NCBI GenBank assembly: GCA_013399895.1
Contig: VXBA01003135.1
Coordinates: forward strand, 912,895-976,894
Reading direction: 5' to 3'
Length of the DNA: 64,000 bases
Source: Serilophus lunatus
Taxonomy: Eukaryota > Chordata > Aves > Passeriformes > Eurylaimidae
Part shown: piece after piece, positions 24,962 through 39,736 of the stretch
How the letters are laid out: every line of letters starts with the position of its first letter
Position numbering within the stretch: the stretch's first letter is position 1
The notes under the pieces: generated by a model
What the model saw: only the letters and a program-made list of their open reading frames with translations
What the model was told of the DNA's origin: nothing
The model's database searches: none
Program-made: the position numbers and the translations under genes

Positions 24962-27900
24962 TCCAAATCCAATCCCAGATAAAAGGCTCCAGGAGCATGT
25001 GCAATTTCTGGGTTTATTGCTAACATATTGATCTGCAGAACAGCTTGCAATAAATGCCATAAGCAATATGCCCCATATCCAACATTTAGCTAGAAGGTAT
25101 GCAATCTAACTGGTCAATAAATATTTAAATGTATCTACATAGAAACAGAGAAGCTGAGATTATTTAGAAATGCTACTTGTGCTATCTCCTAAATTTTTAT
25201 CAGTTGTGTTGCCACAATGCAAAGCAGCATGTATCCAGGCTGCTTGCTACGTAAGCTACACAGCAGCACAAATACAGACAACCTGAAATTAAAGCAATAA
25301 ACCAGTTGATAAGTAGAAATACGGTTTAAAATATGAAAGATAACGAAACATCAAATGCAAATTCAATTTTCACTCTAATGTAATATAATTTACACACAAA
25401 ATTTAATTGCCAACTTCAGTAAAGCACAATGAAGCAAACAACAAAAATATATCACACAGACTATATTCTTGTTCTTACATTTTCAGACTTAATTAGAAAG
25501 ATTTTGGGGCACATATATAACATTTGCTACAAAGTTTTCATAACAAAAGTTTTGATAAAGCTTTACCAAGAAGAAAACAACTCTTCTTAGTTTAAAAATT
25601 TATGTGATAGGAGGACAAATGTATGATTCATTACAACTAACCTTGCTTATTAAAAATTAATAATTAGGAAAGATTATGACACAAGATGGAAGAAGGGGTC
25701 TGACTTCTATCTAAAGGGAACACAGAAATATACCCTGGAATCTTGAAAGTTGAAGCAGCAGCAGGCTCCAGGTTTGGCTGCCATTAATAACGTGATGTTA
25801 TTCACTGCAAATTCTTTTAACAGGAGATTTAAAAATAAATAGCTTCATACTAAAAACTGGACATGAATGTCAATCTTCATTTAAGTGTCTGAATTCTCAA
25901 ATCTGTTAAAACTCTGTCGGTTCTCAGTATTCTGTACACTTCATGCAATTCATTTCCTGTCTCACCAGTTTCAAGTATTAATAATTCATGGTAAAACAAA
26001 AATAATTTCACAATCCCTAGAGAGGGAAAAAAAATCCAGTGAAAAGTACCCAAACCTGTTTTTTCAAATCCATGAAAAACATACTGCCCATACTTTCCAG
26101 CAAAAGCTTCTTATCAACAGTGAGTTTTCTATGATAACTCAAATACTGAAATTAAAGCACATACAGCCACTAACACAGACAAAGTTCTTTGACTGGAATA
26201 TTCAAGAAGAAATCCTATGGAAAACTTGTTTTTTTGGAAGCATTTGCTTCACTGATTCCATTTTATGGTTCAGAAACCAGAGATGGTTTATATCTTTAAA
26301 TTTACATCAAAGGCTGACAGACACCAGATCAAGGGGACAATGACAAGACTACAGGGAGCAGTTTGCCTAAAACCAGATCCCAGGTCAAGCTCAGTAACTT
26401 TGATTTCCCAATGCCCTAAGGAGAACCAAAGGATCTGATTACAAGCTCAGCTTCTTTTTCATAGAGGCAGCATATCTCCAGGAACCTGAACACAAGTATC
26501 CTATTTCTGTGAGACAAGAGAGCCCCAGTAATGCACAAAATTCAGTCAGCCTTAATCTACAAGAATTTCATTCCATCTCACACCTCTGTAGCTCAGCCAC
26601 ATTTCTTCATCATGCCTAAAGGAAATTGCAGGACATCAAATTTCTTCTACAGGTTTTCAAATTACATCTCTTTCCTCATGCTTCCAGGAGGGAGTACAGA
26701 TGTAGCACTGTCCAGCTATGCATGTGTGGTTCAGTACTACTCAGAAAAAACAGATTCAAGAAACACACAATCTCTGGCCAGTCTGTCCCCACGAGCTGCA
26801 GAGCACTGGAAACAGCCCATCTTCACTGCACAGAGCCCCTAAATTACAGCACTGCCTGAGCCAGGGCAGCTGCCACAGCTTCTCTACTTGGTTTAATAAA
26901 AGACTTTTCTGTGCAAAATAGATCACAATCAAAAAAGGCAGATGAGGACGGTTCATTTTTTAAGTCTGATCAAACTGAGGAACTACTGGGTGCCTGTTCT
27001 GGATTAAGGGAGGGAAGATCAAGGAGAAAAGTGACAGAACAGCTGAGGGGAAAAAGNGAAAAATAGGACAAAATAGAACAAACTAGATCCAGCTGAGTAA
27101 CATTTTTTATTTTAAGAGCCCCTTGGCTATGCCTTGGCTCAGTTTTATCTGCAGAATATATCATTTCTCACAAATTTTCCTGCAGTAGCCTTTTGATGAG
27201 GTGGCACAGTAATAAATGGGGAGATAATTTGAAGTGTTGAACTTTTATTGCTAGTGAGGAATAAAAGGATTTTCAGCTCCCTGGCTGAGTCTGCAGTACT
27301 GACAGCTGGAGAGGGAAGGGAGAGCTCCCCCAGATTAAACCACTCACAAATGGAGAATAAGTACAGATTTCTCATAAAAATAACTTCAGTGATAAAACAC
27401 AGCAGCACTGAGTACCTGTAAGAATTAAACCGTGATTACCAACTGAGTTTATTAAGTTGGCCAGGCGTTCTCAAACAAATGGAAATTGGAGATTCACAGA
27501 CACACTCTTTTCACAACTACTGGGAATTCACTAGTGCTCTTGGCATCACTGGAAAATGTAATTGCTCAATACAGAGGTCTAAAGGTGCAGCCCATAGGGA
27601 GGTAAATAACTTAAGAGAATCCAAAGAGCTCCAAAGGATTTTAGAGGTTTTAGATAAGAAAGACTCCTTTAATAACAGCACACTTTGAAAGGTACAGCTG
27701 CTTTACCTGGCCTTTCAATCTGCTTTATGTCCCATCACCTTGAGTTCTAATTAATAATGACATAATGATATATGATGACATAAAGGATGGCTTATGATTT
27801 ACATATTTATATTCTCCTTCAAATTAACAAAGCTGATTCTTAGTACAATATTATGTCTTAACATATCTACCTGTGTGGTTAAAACACACCATCAATTTTG

Positions 27901-28038
27901 AATGCTGATTTGAATTACTGGAATGTAATTAAAAATTAACTCATTGACACTGAGAAGGCAAACAAACTGTTAATACTAATTCACCTGAGTGCTTCTACAT
28001 GTTCATGTCACCAAGAATACTAGTGTGGGGAAACAAGA

Positions 28039-28065
28039 ATATATATATATACATATACACACACA
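28039..28065. repeat. Compound AT/AC microsatellite
   Basis: Six AT units (28039-28050) pass into ACATATACACACACAGA. It is a short compound dinucleotide repeat. Confidence 0.9.
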
Positions 28066-30163
28066 GACATACTAGGTATTGAATTCAGATACAGTTTAAA
28101 ATAGTAACGAGGTAATGTTTAAGATAGTATGATACGCTTGTTAAGGAAAAATAGTTAAGCCCTAGAAAACTCACTTTTTTCCCTTTTAAAGAGGAAAAAA
28201 AAAAGAATTAATAGGTTGTAATTAACTCTTAACATGTGGTTTTAAAACAAATTTAATGACCTTCCACTTCTCAAAAACATTCAAATCACCAGTTAAAGGC
28301 AAAACCCCCAATTATTTCAACATATTGTAATGGCCTTTCAATGTATCTGCTTTTTGAAGACATACTAGTACTATAAATGACAGTAGTATTTTTTTTTTCA
28401 ATTAAAATTAAATAGATTTAATTACTTAATCTCTTGTACTATGCCATGATATTCCATTTCTTCCTCTTCTGGTATGTTTTCCCTCCAGAACCCACCCCGG
28501 AGCACTGGCAGATACAAAGCAGACCCAGCAGAGAGCGCAATTGCTATTCCAATGCACTGCCCAAAGTGTCAACAAGGTTTGCACACACGACAAGGAACTG
28601 AGAACCTTATCTTTCCTCTTTTCTAGTATTATTTTTAATCAACCAAATAACTCAGTAAACACTGTGAACTGTAACTTCATCAATGTGCATCAAGTCCAAC
28701 AACACACAGAAAAGTCACCCCAAGCTCTGCACAGGTTTTGAGCCTATGGTGATTAATGCCATGTTCTGCACCCTGGGAACAGCAGGCTCATCACATTTCC
28801 CATGAGAAGCTTGGCTGTTTAACCCCGGATCCTGCAGCTCACCCTGTCTCAGGGCAGGCAAACACAGCAGCTCTACATCTCATGACTGGGTCACTTAAGG
28901 GGGCAGTTCACAGTGGAAGGAGTGTCAAGTGCAGGCCAGCAGTCCTAGTTCTCAAAATCCAAACTCCAGCATTTTTACAAAGCATGCTATGACCTTCAGC
29001 ATCCACAAGTGCCCACATCCATACCCTGTAACACAGCTGCATTTCCCTGCAACAGCAGCGTCCAGGCTGTCTATGCTGCTCAACATTCCACTTCACTATC
29101 ATCTACATTTTTCAATTACAGCCTTTTCTCTTTAACTGATATTTTCAGGCACAGAGACAGAAGCAGAGAAAAGCAGGAGGAAATCAACACAAGCCAGAGA
29201 GATATTTTTTTCTGTAGAACAAAGACATTACTATTATTGTATCAAGACGTCATGTCTTTTCACTTCATTTGCTGATAATTAGGAGTTAACTGTGGATAGC
29301 TCTTACAAGAAAGAAGGCAAGTCAAAAGGTTCAAGGTAAAGAAAATCCCAAATAGTTAAAACCACAGTTGTCATTAAATGAAAAGTTTTACCTTCAGCCT
29401 TATCCAGTCTAAGCTTTTGGTAACACACAGTGTATCCAGACATCACTGGTTTAACCTTCACAACTCTATGCTCCTTCCTACTAACAAAGAATATGCTAAG
29501 TTAGTTTGTCCCCAGCTTGTGACAACTCCCAAAGGAAAACCACGCTTCTGGATACAGAGGATACAGCTGCAAGGTAATTGTGTTTGCAACACACCCTGTT
29601 CTACAACTCCCAGAAAACTTCAACAGTAACTGATTTCACTGGAAAAAGGCAAAGGAGGAGGTTGAAGACACTCAACAAAAAGCCCACCTGCAGCACAGGA
29701 AGTAGATTCATTTTCAGAAAGACTGAAAATTCCTCAGCTGCATCTTTTCCCCCAATCATAATCTCCTCTTGCCAAGGGGGAGATAGCTTACACTCCTCTA
29801 ACATTACAGCTCTGATTTTGAATTCATGCTTTCGTATTCTTTAAATGCTTTGGGTGTCGAGCAATAGAGGAATCATAAAATGTAACACTAATATAGATTG
29901 CCTTGCTGGATAGATATGGTGTCAGTAAGTGTCACAGGGCAGCATTAAGACCTGAAAAGTAAGCAGAGGTCTAAATAAAATGCTAGATAAAAGTGAATGC
30001 ATTATGAAAAATAAGTGTGAAATACTTTACTTCTCTCATTAGTTTCTTAAAACGAGCATTCTCCCTTTATTTTCTAAGAATGGTTCTGTTTTCTTAGAAT
30101 TGCAGGATTCCAAGCTACCCGTGTAGAAAACTATCTAGAGAATCTATGCATGGTGCCTCATCA

Positions 30164-30192
30164 ATATATATGAAAGATACATATATATATAT
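30164..30192. repeat. Interrupted AT microsatellite
   Basis: Two short TA runs are separated by GAAAGATAC. It is simple sequence. Confidence 0.85.
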
Positions 30193-31790
30193 TCTGGTTA
30201 GTTATGTGGATTTTGTTGTTTGTCCAGTAGACACAATTTGAAAGAAAAAACTGTAAATGTCACAAACTCCAAAACTCCCAAATTTTCAGCCAAGTTCCTG
30301 TATTAACATTCCCAAGGCAGTGAGGTCCATGATCTGTCACACAAAGGAATTTCTTCACCTAAATCACCTGGACAATAGTTAAAAACATCAACACCCCAGA
30401 CAGGCCTCTAAATTTTGACCTGAACTTGAGCTGATCTGAATTTCACCTTAAGCCAAAATCTGTCTCCTGAATTACGACAGCATTCCCAATTCACCTTGAA
30501 GTAAACACTCCTCTGGAAATTTCAATGGCCACTTAGTATTTCTCAGGGAACACTCTAATGAAGAAAACTATGCTTTCAGAATATTTTATCTACAAATAAA
30601 TTATGAAAAACTTTATTCATTTATTCCATTAGCTTAGAAAATGTTTAACTACATTGTAATCCTCATTTTTAAGATGGCACGGGATTTTATTAGTGTATTC
30701 TATAAGTCTGGGAGGTTGAAGGCTTCTGGATGAAATCTTTTCTCCTCTATCTAATAAAGGTTATTAAGAACTTAAATAAGACTTGAAAGTGAGAATAATT
30801 TAGACACCAAAGTAATGGCTATACATATCTCAAAACAGGAGTTCGTTAGTGGGCTGATATTCAGTCAACTACATGAAAGCTTCTCATTCATTTAACTAAG
30901 CAGCCTTCCACCCATCTCCTGAAATCCCCCACCAAAAATTGCAGCCCATTTTAAACTGCAGGACTCGAAGTAAGGAGCAAGCATAAAACTCTGTACTTTG
31001 CCCCTTGGTGGTTGCAAAGAGCAGCTGTTTCAGAAATAAAATAGAAGAGTAGAGAATCTGCAAACATGCCCTTGTACTACAGCTCTTTAAAAATTCTAGT
31101 TAATTAGACCAAATATGCCTATTGACTTCAGCTCCTGCACTGGTGCTGCCAAGTTTTTGCAGCACATTGCACAGCAACAATCACACAGCCGCCTGACCAG
31201 CCTCCCTCCCTCTCAGACCAGGACTTATGTCCACCCCCAAGGACTATATTATGCCACATTCTTATTACCAAAACCAGGGAGCATGCAAAATTTATTATAG
31301 GCATACAGAAGTCTAAAATGCTTCATTTATGCAAGCACACTCCCTCAAATTCATGGCAGTGGTGAGACCTGAAACTACAGTGGCACCATCTTAAAGAATT
31401 ATGACCCATGCTTCAACTAAATATTTGTTGTTGGTTTATTAATTTTCCAAACTCAAATATAATTTAACAAAAAAAAAAAATACAGTGGTCCATTTAACCA
31501 ATCTGCAGACTAAAATTATGGGCATCAGCTAATTTGAAGTGAGCTGATTCTGCTGAAAAGGCATCTGGGGTCCTTTAGATTCTTTATACAGTGACCCTTG
31601 GAGTGCTTTAATTAAAAAATACCATAAGATATGAACCACTAAGCAAGAAAAAAAATTACTAAAACCTGATTATATTATCACACTGTATGAGTCTGCACAA
31701 AATTATATTTTAAAAGTAATGTTTAAACTCTACAGTACCATGGAACATGTATCAAAGTTAAAATAGCTTGCACTTTACTTTTTCATATTT

Positions 31791-31810
31791 AAAAAAAAAA
31801 AAAAAAAAAA
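31791..31810. repeat. Poly(A) tract, 20 bases
   Basis: This is the longest homopolymer in the window, 20 uninterrupted A followed by GAAGTCCACAGG. No AATAAA-like signal or intron-less gene body is evident upstream, so it is called simple sequence, not a retrocopy tail. Confidence 0.9.
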
Positions 31811-34800
31811 GAAGTCCACAGGAATGTATAACACAAGGCACCCCCACTGCAGAAGGAAAAAGCCATTTCATTTCTGGATCAGTTGTCTGCAGTAAGGTCA
31901 GATAAAGCATGGTTCAGTGCTAATAAATAAAACCTCCATATGCCATGCAAACAAAGGATGGAGGCTTTTTGAAGCAACACTGCATTTCTGACCTAAGAAA
32001 GCTGGCCAAGGAGACAGTTTGTCATCACTCAGCATGTTTTCTCCGATCCCCAACTTGCACAACTCCTTTACTGTCTGATTGAGGTGGGAACCATCTATCA
32101 ACAACCTCCCCTCTGCTTATTTCATCTCCCCTGCTCCCTGCCCTGGCATCGCTTGCTGCTTTTCCTGCTGCCCACATGTTCTCACACAGAAATCAGCCAT
32201 TGTGTTTATTCGAGTGCAGATCAGAGCAGCGGGGAATGAAAAACCACCTCCATCCAAACCATCAGTGGCAGGGCGAGCACCCTTGGAAACACAACAGACA
32301 TAAACACATACAGTTTGTGTTTTATCCAACTTTTCCTTGGACAAAACCCACCAGGCAGGCAGTGGGAGCTTGCTCAGTGGCTGCTGTGCCCATTTCACTG
32401 TGGCAAGAGGAGAACTGGCACTGAACACACCAGGGGAGAGTGTTTGGACTCTTCCCCAAAGTATTTTGAAAAGCCACAGAGCCCCTGGGCTGTGACATGT
32501 CCCCCCTACAGGGACTGGCTGGCAGGGCAGTGATCTCAGCTTAAGCCAGAAATACTGACAACATCCACACAGCATCTTCAAAGCCAAATCCTGCAGGTGT
32601 GTCCAGTCGTACCTGCACAGCCCCAGGCACTACTCACCACCAACACAGAATTGTTCTGAAACCCCATCTGAACCTGCAACTCATACTTTGGAGTACTGGC
32701 TTACCAAACTAATACATTTAATTACACCTTCATACTGAGTGTGGTTGAAATGAATAATTACTAACTCCTTTGCATTCTCATTTCCACTTTCAAATCCACT
32801 AATTGCAAATGTCACTCAAGACACAGGCATGCCCTATTGACATCCAATCTGATTAAGATGAACATTGTTCCACCAAGAATCAGCTAAAGCAACTAATAAT
32901 TTTATCAGTTAGTGAGATCCCCCTATGATGACAATATAAAAGGCTTTGTTTCAATTTCTGTTTTCCTTTCTGAAACTTGATGACAGCTTCGATTTTTTAC
33001 ATTAGCTAGAAAATGAAAAGACACATTTTTTTATAAGGATTCTTTTTAGGTGTGCCTGATAATTACCCTAACACATGCTTTTGGCTTTGTTCGTGTACTG
33101 GAAAAATAGGCACAATTCTGCAGACTCTGATAAAGATCTATACCAATGTGCTTCAGAGGTTAAAAGAGAGCAAGTGTGGTTAACATAAACATTTCTCAAT
33201 TCACGACATGCTTCAGCAACCCTTGCAAAATTCACAATGTGACTTCTAAATTTGTTCCATGCTCTTTCCTGTACTATGCTTTTCAGTCTAAAAACAATTC
33301 TGGAGCACCTACATTTGCACAATGCACACAATATATTGCAACTTTTAAAAATATTTTAGGTGGGTTTAAAGAGAATAAAAAATTAAAATGCAATTGCATT
33401 CCACCTGTCTAGTTCAGAAGTTACATTCTCCTGTACAGGAAAATGAAATAGTTGTTAGAGAAGCATTTTGCTCACAAGCAAAAGAATCCAAAACAGAGCT
33501 TTCCCAGAAGAAAGGCATGAGGAAAAAAACCTTCTAGTCCTTATTATGACCCCCAACATAAAAAACTCACAACTGTAAATATGTGGGTAAATGATTGAAT
33601 TGCACACTCAGCTGAAAATTACACCTTTTTCATTAAATCCAAAATTAATTTTCTGTAGCTGTAAGAACAGGTCTAACAGTAGCCACATTCCAACCCATCC
33701 TACTAAGTGAATTCTCTCCAGTGTAGGTCAGAAATAAATTCTTACCAGACACTATTGCAATGTACTTACATTTTTAATCAATACTTGGGAGAAGAATCAC
33801 TAAGAAGATAAGTTTTTTCTTTGAGCAGCAGGAATGCTGGAGAGTGAGATCTGACACATTTCTAAAGGTCACATAAAAATTCTGTTCTTTTTTTTCTCTT
33901 AGGAGATTTATTTCTTCAAAATGATAAATAATATCTAATTGATTGCAGGTATAAAAATAGTATGTTCTGTCATTTTTATTAGACTTTAACTGAGAAAATG
34001 GTAATACTGCTTTTTATTTAATATGTGAAATTAGTTTCTCACAGATAATATTTCACATATAAGCTACACATACTGTGCTACATATCACACAGAAATTATG
34101 TCAAACACAGACAACTCAACTGTCAATCAAAGTCAAATTTAATCTATTAATCTTATTAGTTACAAATCAGTCTACTCATATTCATATAGTTCTGATGAGG
34201 GGGAAAACTGAGACACTGAGAGACAATATGAGAAAAGTAAATGACTTAAAGGCATTTTAAGTAACTACTGCAGTAGCACATTATAAATGGTAGGAAAAGA
34301 TGAAGATAAACTCTAGGACCATGCTGGATGAAACTGGTCTAGTGAAGAACACACCCCAACAGAGGCAGGACAAGCTCAGGGTCTGTGAATATCGATGCTA
34401 TTTTGACAAGTAAATATTTGCTGAAGGCCTTTTTTTTAGACACTTGTCATTCAGAACAAAAGTTAGCTAACAAAATCTAATGGAATCTACCAAATATTGT
34501 TTTAATTAAGACTTCTGTCTTTGAACAGACTTTAAACACATCACTCTGAAGTTATTACAGGTTTACAAAATAAGACTGAAAATTATTTTTTTCATTTTTT
34601 TCCCAGCTACTGAAATCAATACAGTTCCTTCCATCCAATTAACACAACTGGAAGAGCAGAGAAACATCAGCTTCAAGCAATTATCCATGTTCATAAAATC
34701 TTAGTTCACAGCCACATTAACCCTACTCAGCTTCATACAACAGGAAAAGTGTGTTGTAGGGGAGTAAGAGAGATCAAGAGCAAGACTTGTTTTTATTTAT

Positions 34801-37800
34801 TTCAGATAAACTCCATTATTTGTAATCACTTTTTCAAGCATTTACTAAACTGTGTTTGGTTTTCTTTTCACTTAATCACCCATTTGTATTTATTTCAAAT
34901 GCAGATCTGCATCTGATATCACATTATTACGAGGTTATTATTGCTGCCTACTGTTGCACATGACTATTCATCTAAATAATTCAAGGAAGCAACCTACACA
35001 CTACTATCATCAAAGTACATATGGATTTGCCCTGACTAATAACCACTAACTCTGCAGATTGTTGTGGGAAACACCTAATGGAGACCCAGGGTTCATTTGC
35101 TATTGTCAAACTAAATGTTTAATAGGCCCCCCAGGCTTACTTTTTATTCTTGGAATTTCTACAAAAGAATAATAACTAACCTCCACACACACACACCTCC
35201 CAACACAAACCCTGAAAGTAATAAAAAATATCTGGAAAGCAATTACTTTTCTCCACTCCTCCCCCCCNAACATTCCTCAGGATGGGAAGCATCCAGCAGC
35301 TACACCATCTTTTCCCAAGACAGAAGCTGACATTACACCTCCCAGTCTAGTGCTGATGTGCGTAAAACTCGTACAATGAGCCTTGACATTTGTCATTGTA
35401 CTTAGCAACAAATGCATTACAAGAAATTACAAGGGATGCTATCAGAAAATTGCAAACCCAGTGAGTGTTTCGCCTAGTTACTGTAATTCCTCAGTGCTGT
35501 TCCAATCTTGTGCAAATTAGAGCCACTTACAGCTCTGAAAACTGACAGGGAACTGAATGAGGTTTTCATTATCCTTTTAATAGTCTTCCTCGGTTACTTG
35601 CTGCTAAAAGATTCTTGAGGAAGAGCTATATAGCCTACCTCTACATTCATTGCAGGTACAAGCACTAACCCAAGATAGTCCATTATGCTTCTGGAACAAA
35701 AAGCCCCACCAAAAGGGAAGCAGCAGTAGCAAGAAAAAAATCCATGAGAAGCGAGAAGATTTGATTTACATTGCCTGAATATTGTGAATGCTTCCTTCAT
35801 AACTAAAAGAACTTGAAAGTTTTAATCAAATTTTTCGTTTATAAATCGTATTTTGTAACAGATTTATGAATACTAAAGAAACTTTTTAGTACCTCCTGTA
35901 ACATATATTTCATTAATACTGATTGCAAAACTCCTTTATGAGACTGCTTCCAGTTCAGTGCAGAGAACACTTGTAGCACTCAACCCACCTAAGTTTTAAG
36001 GGAGTTTAGACTTTAAGGACCTTTGGAGTTCTTATAGAAGGAAGGCTGTAACACTTCTTTGAAATTATCCCATAAAACTGATCAGAGGTGTCACTACAGA
36101 CACACACATAATAACAGAACAGGAAGGGTGACAGAACATGCCTGTGTTTCATTGTGTTTTGTGGATTTTTGTTGTATTATCCTTCCACTTGAACTCCTGC
36201 TGGATAAAGTCTCTGGGGAAAACAGCTGACAGACACAGTGGGAATATCAGTAGCAGCCTGAAAGCTTCTGTAATGCTGGGGAGTGGGTTTTGTTCTGTGA
36301 CGCTCTCTTGCACCAACCTAATCTCACCTGTACATGCTGAGCTGGTGAGCTGGTAACCTGGTACAGATCCTCCCTGAGGCTCCTGGCTCATCCCCTGTTC
36401 TCTCCTGCCATCCCCATCCTCCCATTCCCCACTCAGGACCCATTTCACTGATGTCTGGCCAGAGGACACAGGGCAAGGAACCTACTGGGAAAAATCCACA
36501 CACCATTCGGTTCACAGCCAGGGCCTGGAATCTTCGGCAACCCTTTTACAGCAACAGCAAGTAGCAGATAAGCTTCCCAGTTCTCACAAGGAGAACTTCA
36601 TCACTTCAGTTGCTTGTATGGAGTAACAATGTTTTAAGGCAATATACTGCTAATTAAACTTGTTTGGGTGGTGGGGAAGGGACGAGACAGATTGGAGTTT
36701 TCAAATTTATCAAGGAAATGAAAATAGCTAGGACATGCCAAAATAAGAACTTAGCAAAAGATGAATCTCTGGATAACAAAGCATCTCAGGAACTCAGTTG
36801 ATGCTCTGATTATCCACCATGAGCAGCAATATATTTCTATGAATTGTAAGACTATTCTGCCTTTCAAATGGAAACATGTCAAGGTCTAAGTTTCTGGTTT
36901 TTTTAATGAAGAAGGCATATTTGTTTCCGAACATTTTCTTCCATTTGTTTCCAGGATTTAAAGAATACATGTGTCAGCATGTCCTGAGCATGCACCTTGT
37001 CCATATCATCTAAAAATACAACACTGAGTAGCCAGCACCATTCAAACATAGAGGGAGTTTAGGCTATTTCTAGCATGCTTAAAACCAAGTCCTACCAAAA
37101 TCATTATCATGGTCAGCTTTAGACAGTGTTCAAGAGTATCTTCTCCACACTGCCCAGGTCTGTGCACATGAGCCAAGAGCCACAGTACAATTTTAGAGTT
37201 AAAACCCCACATTCTCCTGCACTAGGCCCAACTAAAGTGATTGGCATGGAAGTGATAGGAAGGCATGCCTTCAGTTAAAAAAAGTTGAGATCTGGTGTAT
37301 AAATCAGTCTGTCTGTCATAATTCACCAGCTTGTCTTATCAGTTCATGCTTGGCATATGTTCCCTCAGGCACCATAACCTGATGTTGTAAGTTAATCATC
37401 TGCTGCTGCTTTTTTCGAAGTTTGGATAGGGGTAAGAGGTCTTTAGAGGCTGAGAAACTGAAGATAATTCCTTCCTACTACCTCCCCTGGCTCATGGATA
37501 TTTCCCATAAAGATTTGGCTTTCAGTAAAGAAAAAAATGAGCACATAAAAACTCTAGCTCAGATTTTCCCATGGGTTAATAGCCAACAACTATTGATTCC
37601 TTATAGTATATATTCATTATTATTTCAATTGCACTTATTCCTGATCATGGTACCATTTCGAGATGCACCTTTATTCCTTTATTTTCTTGCTGTTTAAGCA
37701 CACAGTTATTCTGACTAGACAATAAACTATTTAAATCCATTTCAGATGTGGAAAATTGCTGAATACTTTAAGAAATTAACCTGTACCATTTTAAATAACC

Positions 37801-39033
37801 ACATTAGTACAGCATTGTGTATACCAGTCACACTAGGAAACTCATTTATGGATGCAAGACAAAAAGCAGAGTCTATGCTGAGTAAAGAAATTCAGAATAT
37901 ACTAAGTAGAAATCCAAATTTCTTAAGGGATAAACTCTCTTGGAGAGCTGTCAAGGGGAATACCACAATCAATTTGAGACTGTACACATTTCACAAGCAA
38001 TTCAAGTATATTTCACCCCTGTCTTGGTATTTCCATCCAACCAAACAGTTTGCATGATCCAATAACCTGGGCTTTGAGCTTTGTGAGGCTCACGAGAGCA
38101 AGAATTGAGAGCTCTTTGCTTAAAGTCTTAATTAGGAGTAAAATTTACAATTTTAAATAGCAGTAAAATAAAATTCATTAACAAAGTTTGCAGCTAAATG
38201 AAACAGATGTTTCGATCTTTATTATTATGGATAACAAGATCTCAACAATGCTCTCACATCAAAAAATTTAAACAAAACCTGTGCCAATGTTATCACAGAA
38301 AGATGTGCCTAAGTTTCTACCCTAATCGAGGTGGAAGCACCTAAAATTCCAGAGAATACAGGATATTTCTTCTATTTCAGCTAAACAATCACTGCTGGCA
38401 TTCTCATATTTCTTGCCTGATCATTAACCACTGACATAATTAATATGCACTCACAGAAGGCCCAGCACAGTTAGAACATAATCACCTATAGATTTGATTC
38501 ATGGAAGTGTCTTTTTGGAATAACTAAGACAGATTAGGTTCCTTAAAATGTCTTGGATACAGAAGCAACAAAAAGCAAGTTGGGAGTTGCCAATGGTGGA
38601 GGGGTCCTAATTAACAACTCAATTAAAAAAGGCAAATTAAAACTTTATGGTTCGTTATCCTTCACTGCTTAATAAATTGTTTTGCTAAGCAAATGATTAA
38701 GAATGATTATTCTATAAAGCAGAAATAGTATCTGTTTTTTCATATTTTTTAAGAAGTTCAAAAAAATAAAACCAGTTTGTTTTAAAAATATCCAAAACAC
38801 ATTGATTGCAGGACTCCATGCCAATTCAAAGATTGCAGTGTTATATTTTTCTATTTACAGTAATTCTGTTTTTTCTCTCCCCGTTTTTATAATGAAGAAG
38901 ATATCCTGCTCTCATGATGAACAAAATCATCTCTTTCTATATAGATTTATTTTTTTTGTATTGGGGATTTTTTAATGACACCACTTTTGTAGCTTATCAG
39001 AACGAATTACCCTCCTCTTAACCTCAGATGCGC

Positions 39034-39041
<8 letters not shown>

Positions 39042-39073
<32 letters not shown>
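39042..39073. repeat. AT dinucleotide microsatellite, 16 perfect units
   Basis: A pure alternating AT run of 32 bases, preceded by an imperfect CATATATAC lead-in from 39033. It is the longest pure short tandem repeat in the window and the one most likely to vary in length between individuals. Confidence 0.95.
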
Positions 39074-39076
<3 letters not shown>

Positions 39077-39736
39077 TATGCTACTTCAATAGGAAATTTA
39101 TTATCTTGAAGAAGTTATGATTTTTTGCAGATCGTTACTCCTTCCCAAAACTCAGCAACAATAAAATAAAAATAAGATTAATAAAAACAATAGCATTTTC
39201 CCCAAAATAAAAACTTTGGACTCCATGGAGAGGAGGAAAAGAGTATCAACACAAACATAACTTTATAGGATGCTGTTAACAAATAATGCCAAGTAAGTTC
39301 CACGGTCTACTAAGGATAGAAAGATACAAAGTCTCTAAACAACTGACTAAATTCAGAAATTCCTGATTCCCTCCCTTTGGCCTGTGTATTTCAGGAATAA
39401 GAGTTATCATCTCCTTTCTGATTTCTTTCCTGCCATAGAATTTTGCAGGGCAAACACCTAAGAAATGCTTACATTAACGAAAAGACAGATTTTACTTTGA
39501 AGACAACAGATACTGTTCCAAATGTTGTTGAACTCAGCTGCACACATGTGCATATATACATTATGGGCCTGTTAAATAATGAATATCTCACTTTCCACTT
39601 GACATGAGAATCTATCCCCTTCCCTGGCTGTCACATACTGAAAACATTGCTCTACTGGGGGATATAAAATTATCAAAACTCAGATTTGGCAAAGGAATTA
39701 CAACACATTAAAAATCCAAACTCTTCTTACTGGTTG

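Larger units (their letters stand above)
19561..39736. other. Long AT-rich noncoding stretch, no gene recognised
   Basis: About 20 kb without a supported gene, RNA or large transposon. Composition is mostly AT-rich, with modestly GC-richer patches near 28.75-29.06, 32.1-32.6 and 36.35-36.55 kb. Those patches hold longer open frames (for example 156 codons, minus, 32117-32587) that show no recognisable domain. Listed separately are the inverted repeats at 21653-21685, 23770-23792 and 24926-24961, homopolymers at 24381-24395 and 31791-31810, and AT repeats near 28.04, 30.17 and 39.04 kb. Single ambiguous bases are at 27057 and 35268, each next to a short homopolymer. Confidence 0.6.

Noticed and set aside
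25885..26343. 152-codon plus-strand frame
   Set aside because: A frame of this length is roughly expected by chance at this composition over 64 kb, and the translation shows no recognisable family.
31791..31810. Poly(A) tract as the tail of a processed pseudogene
   Set aside because: No gene-like body, polyadenylation signal or target-site duplication is recognised upstream.
32117..32587. 156-codon minus-strand frame with overlapping plus frames
   Set aside because: It lies in a GC-richer patch with frames open on both strands, and has no domain, no clear splice sites and no homology I recognise.
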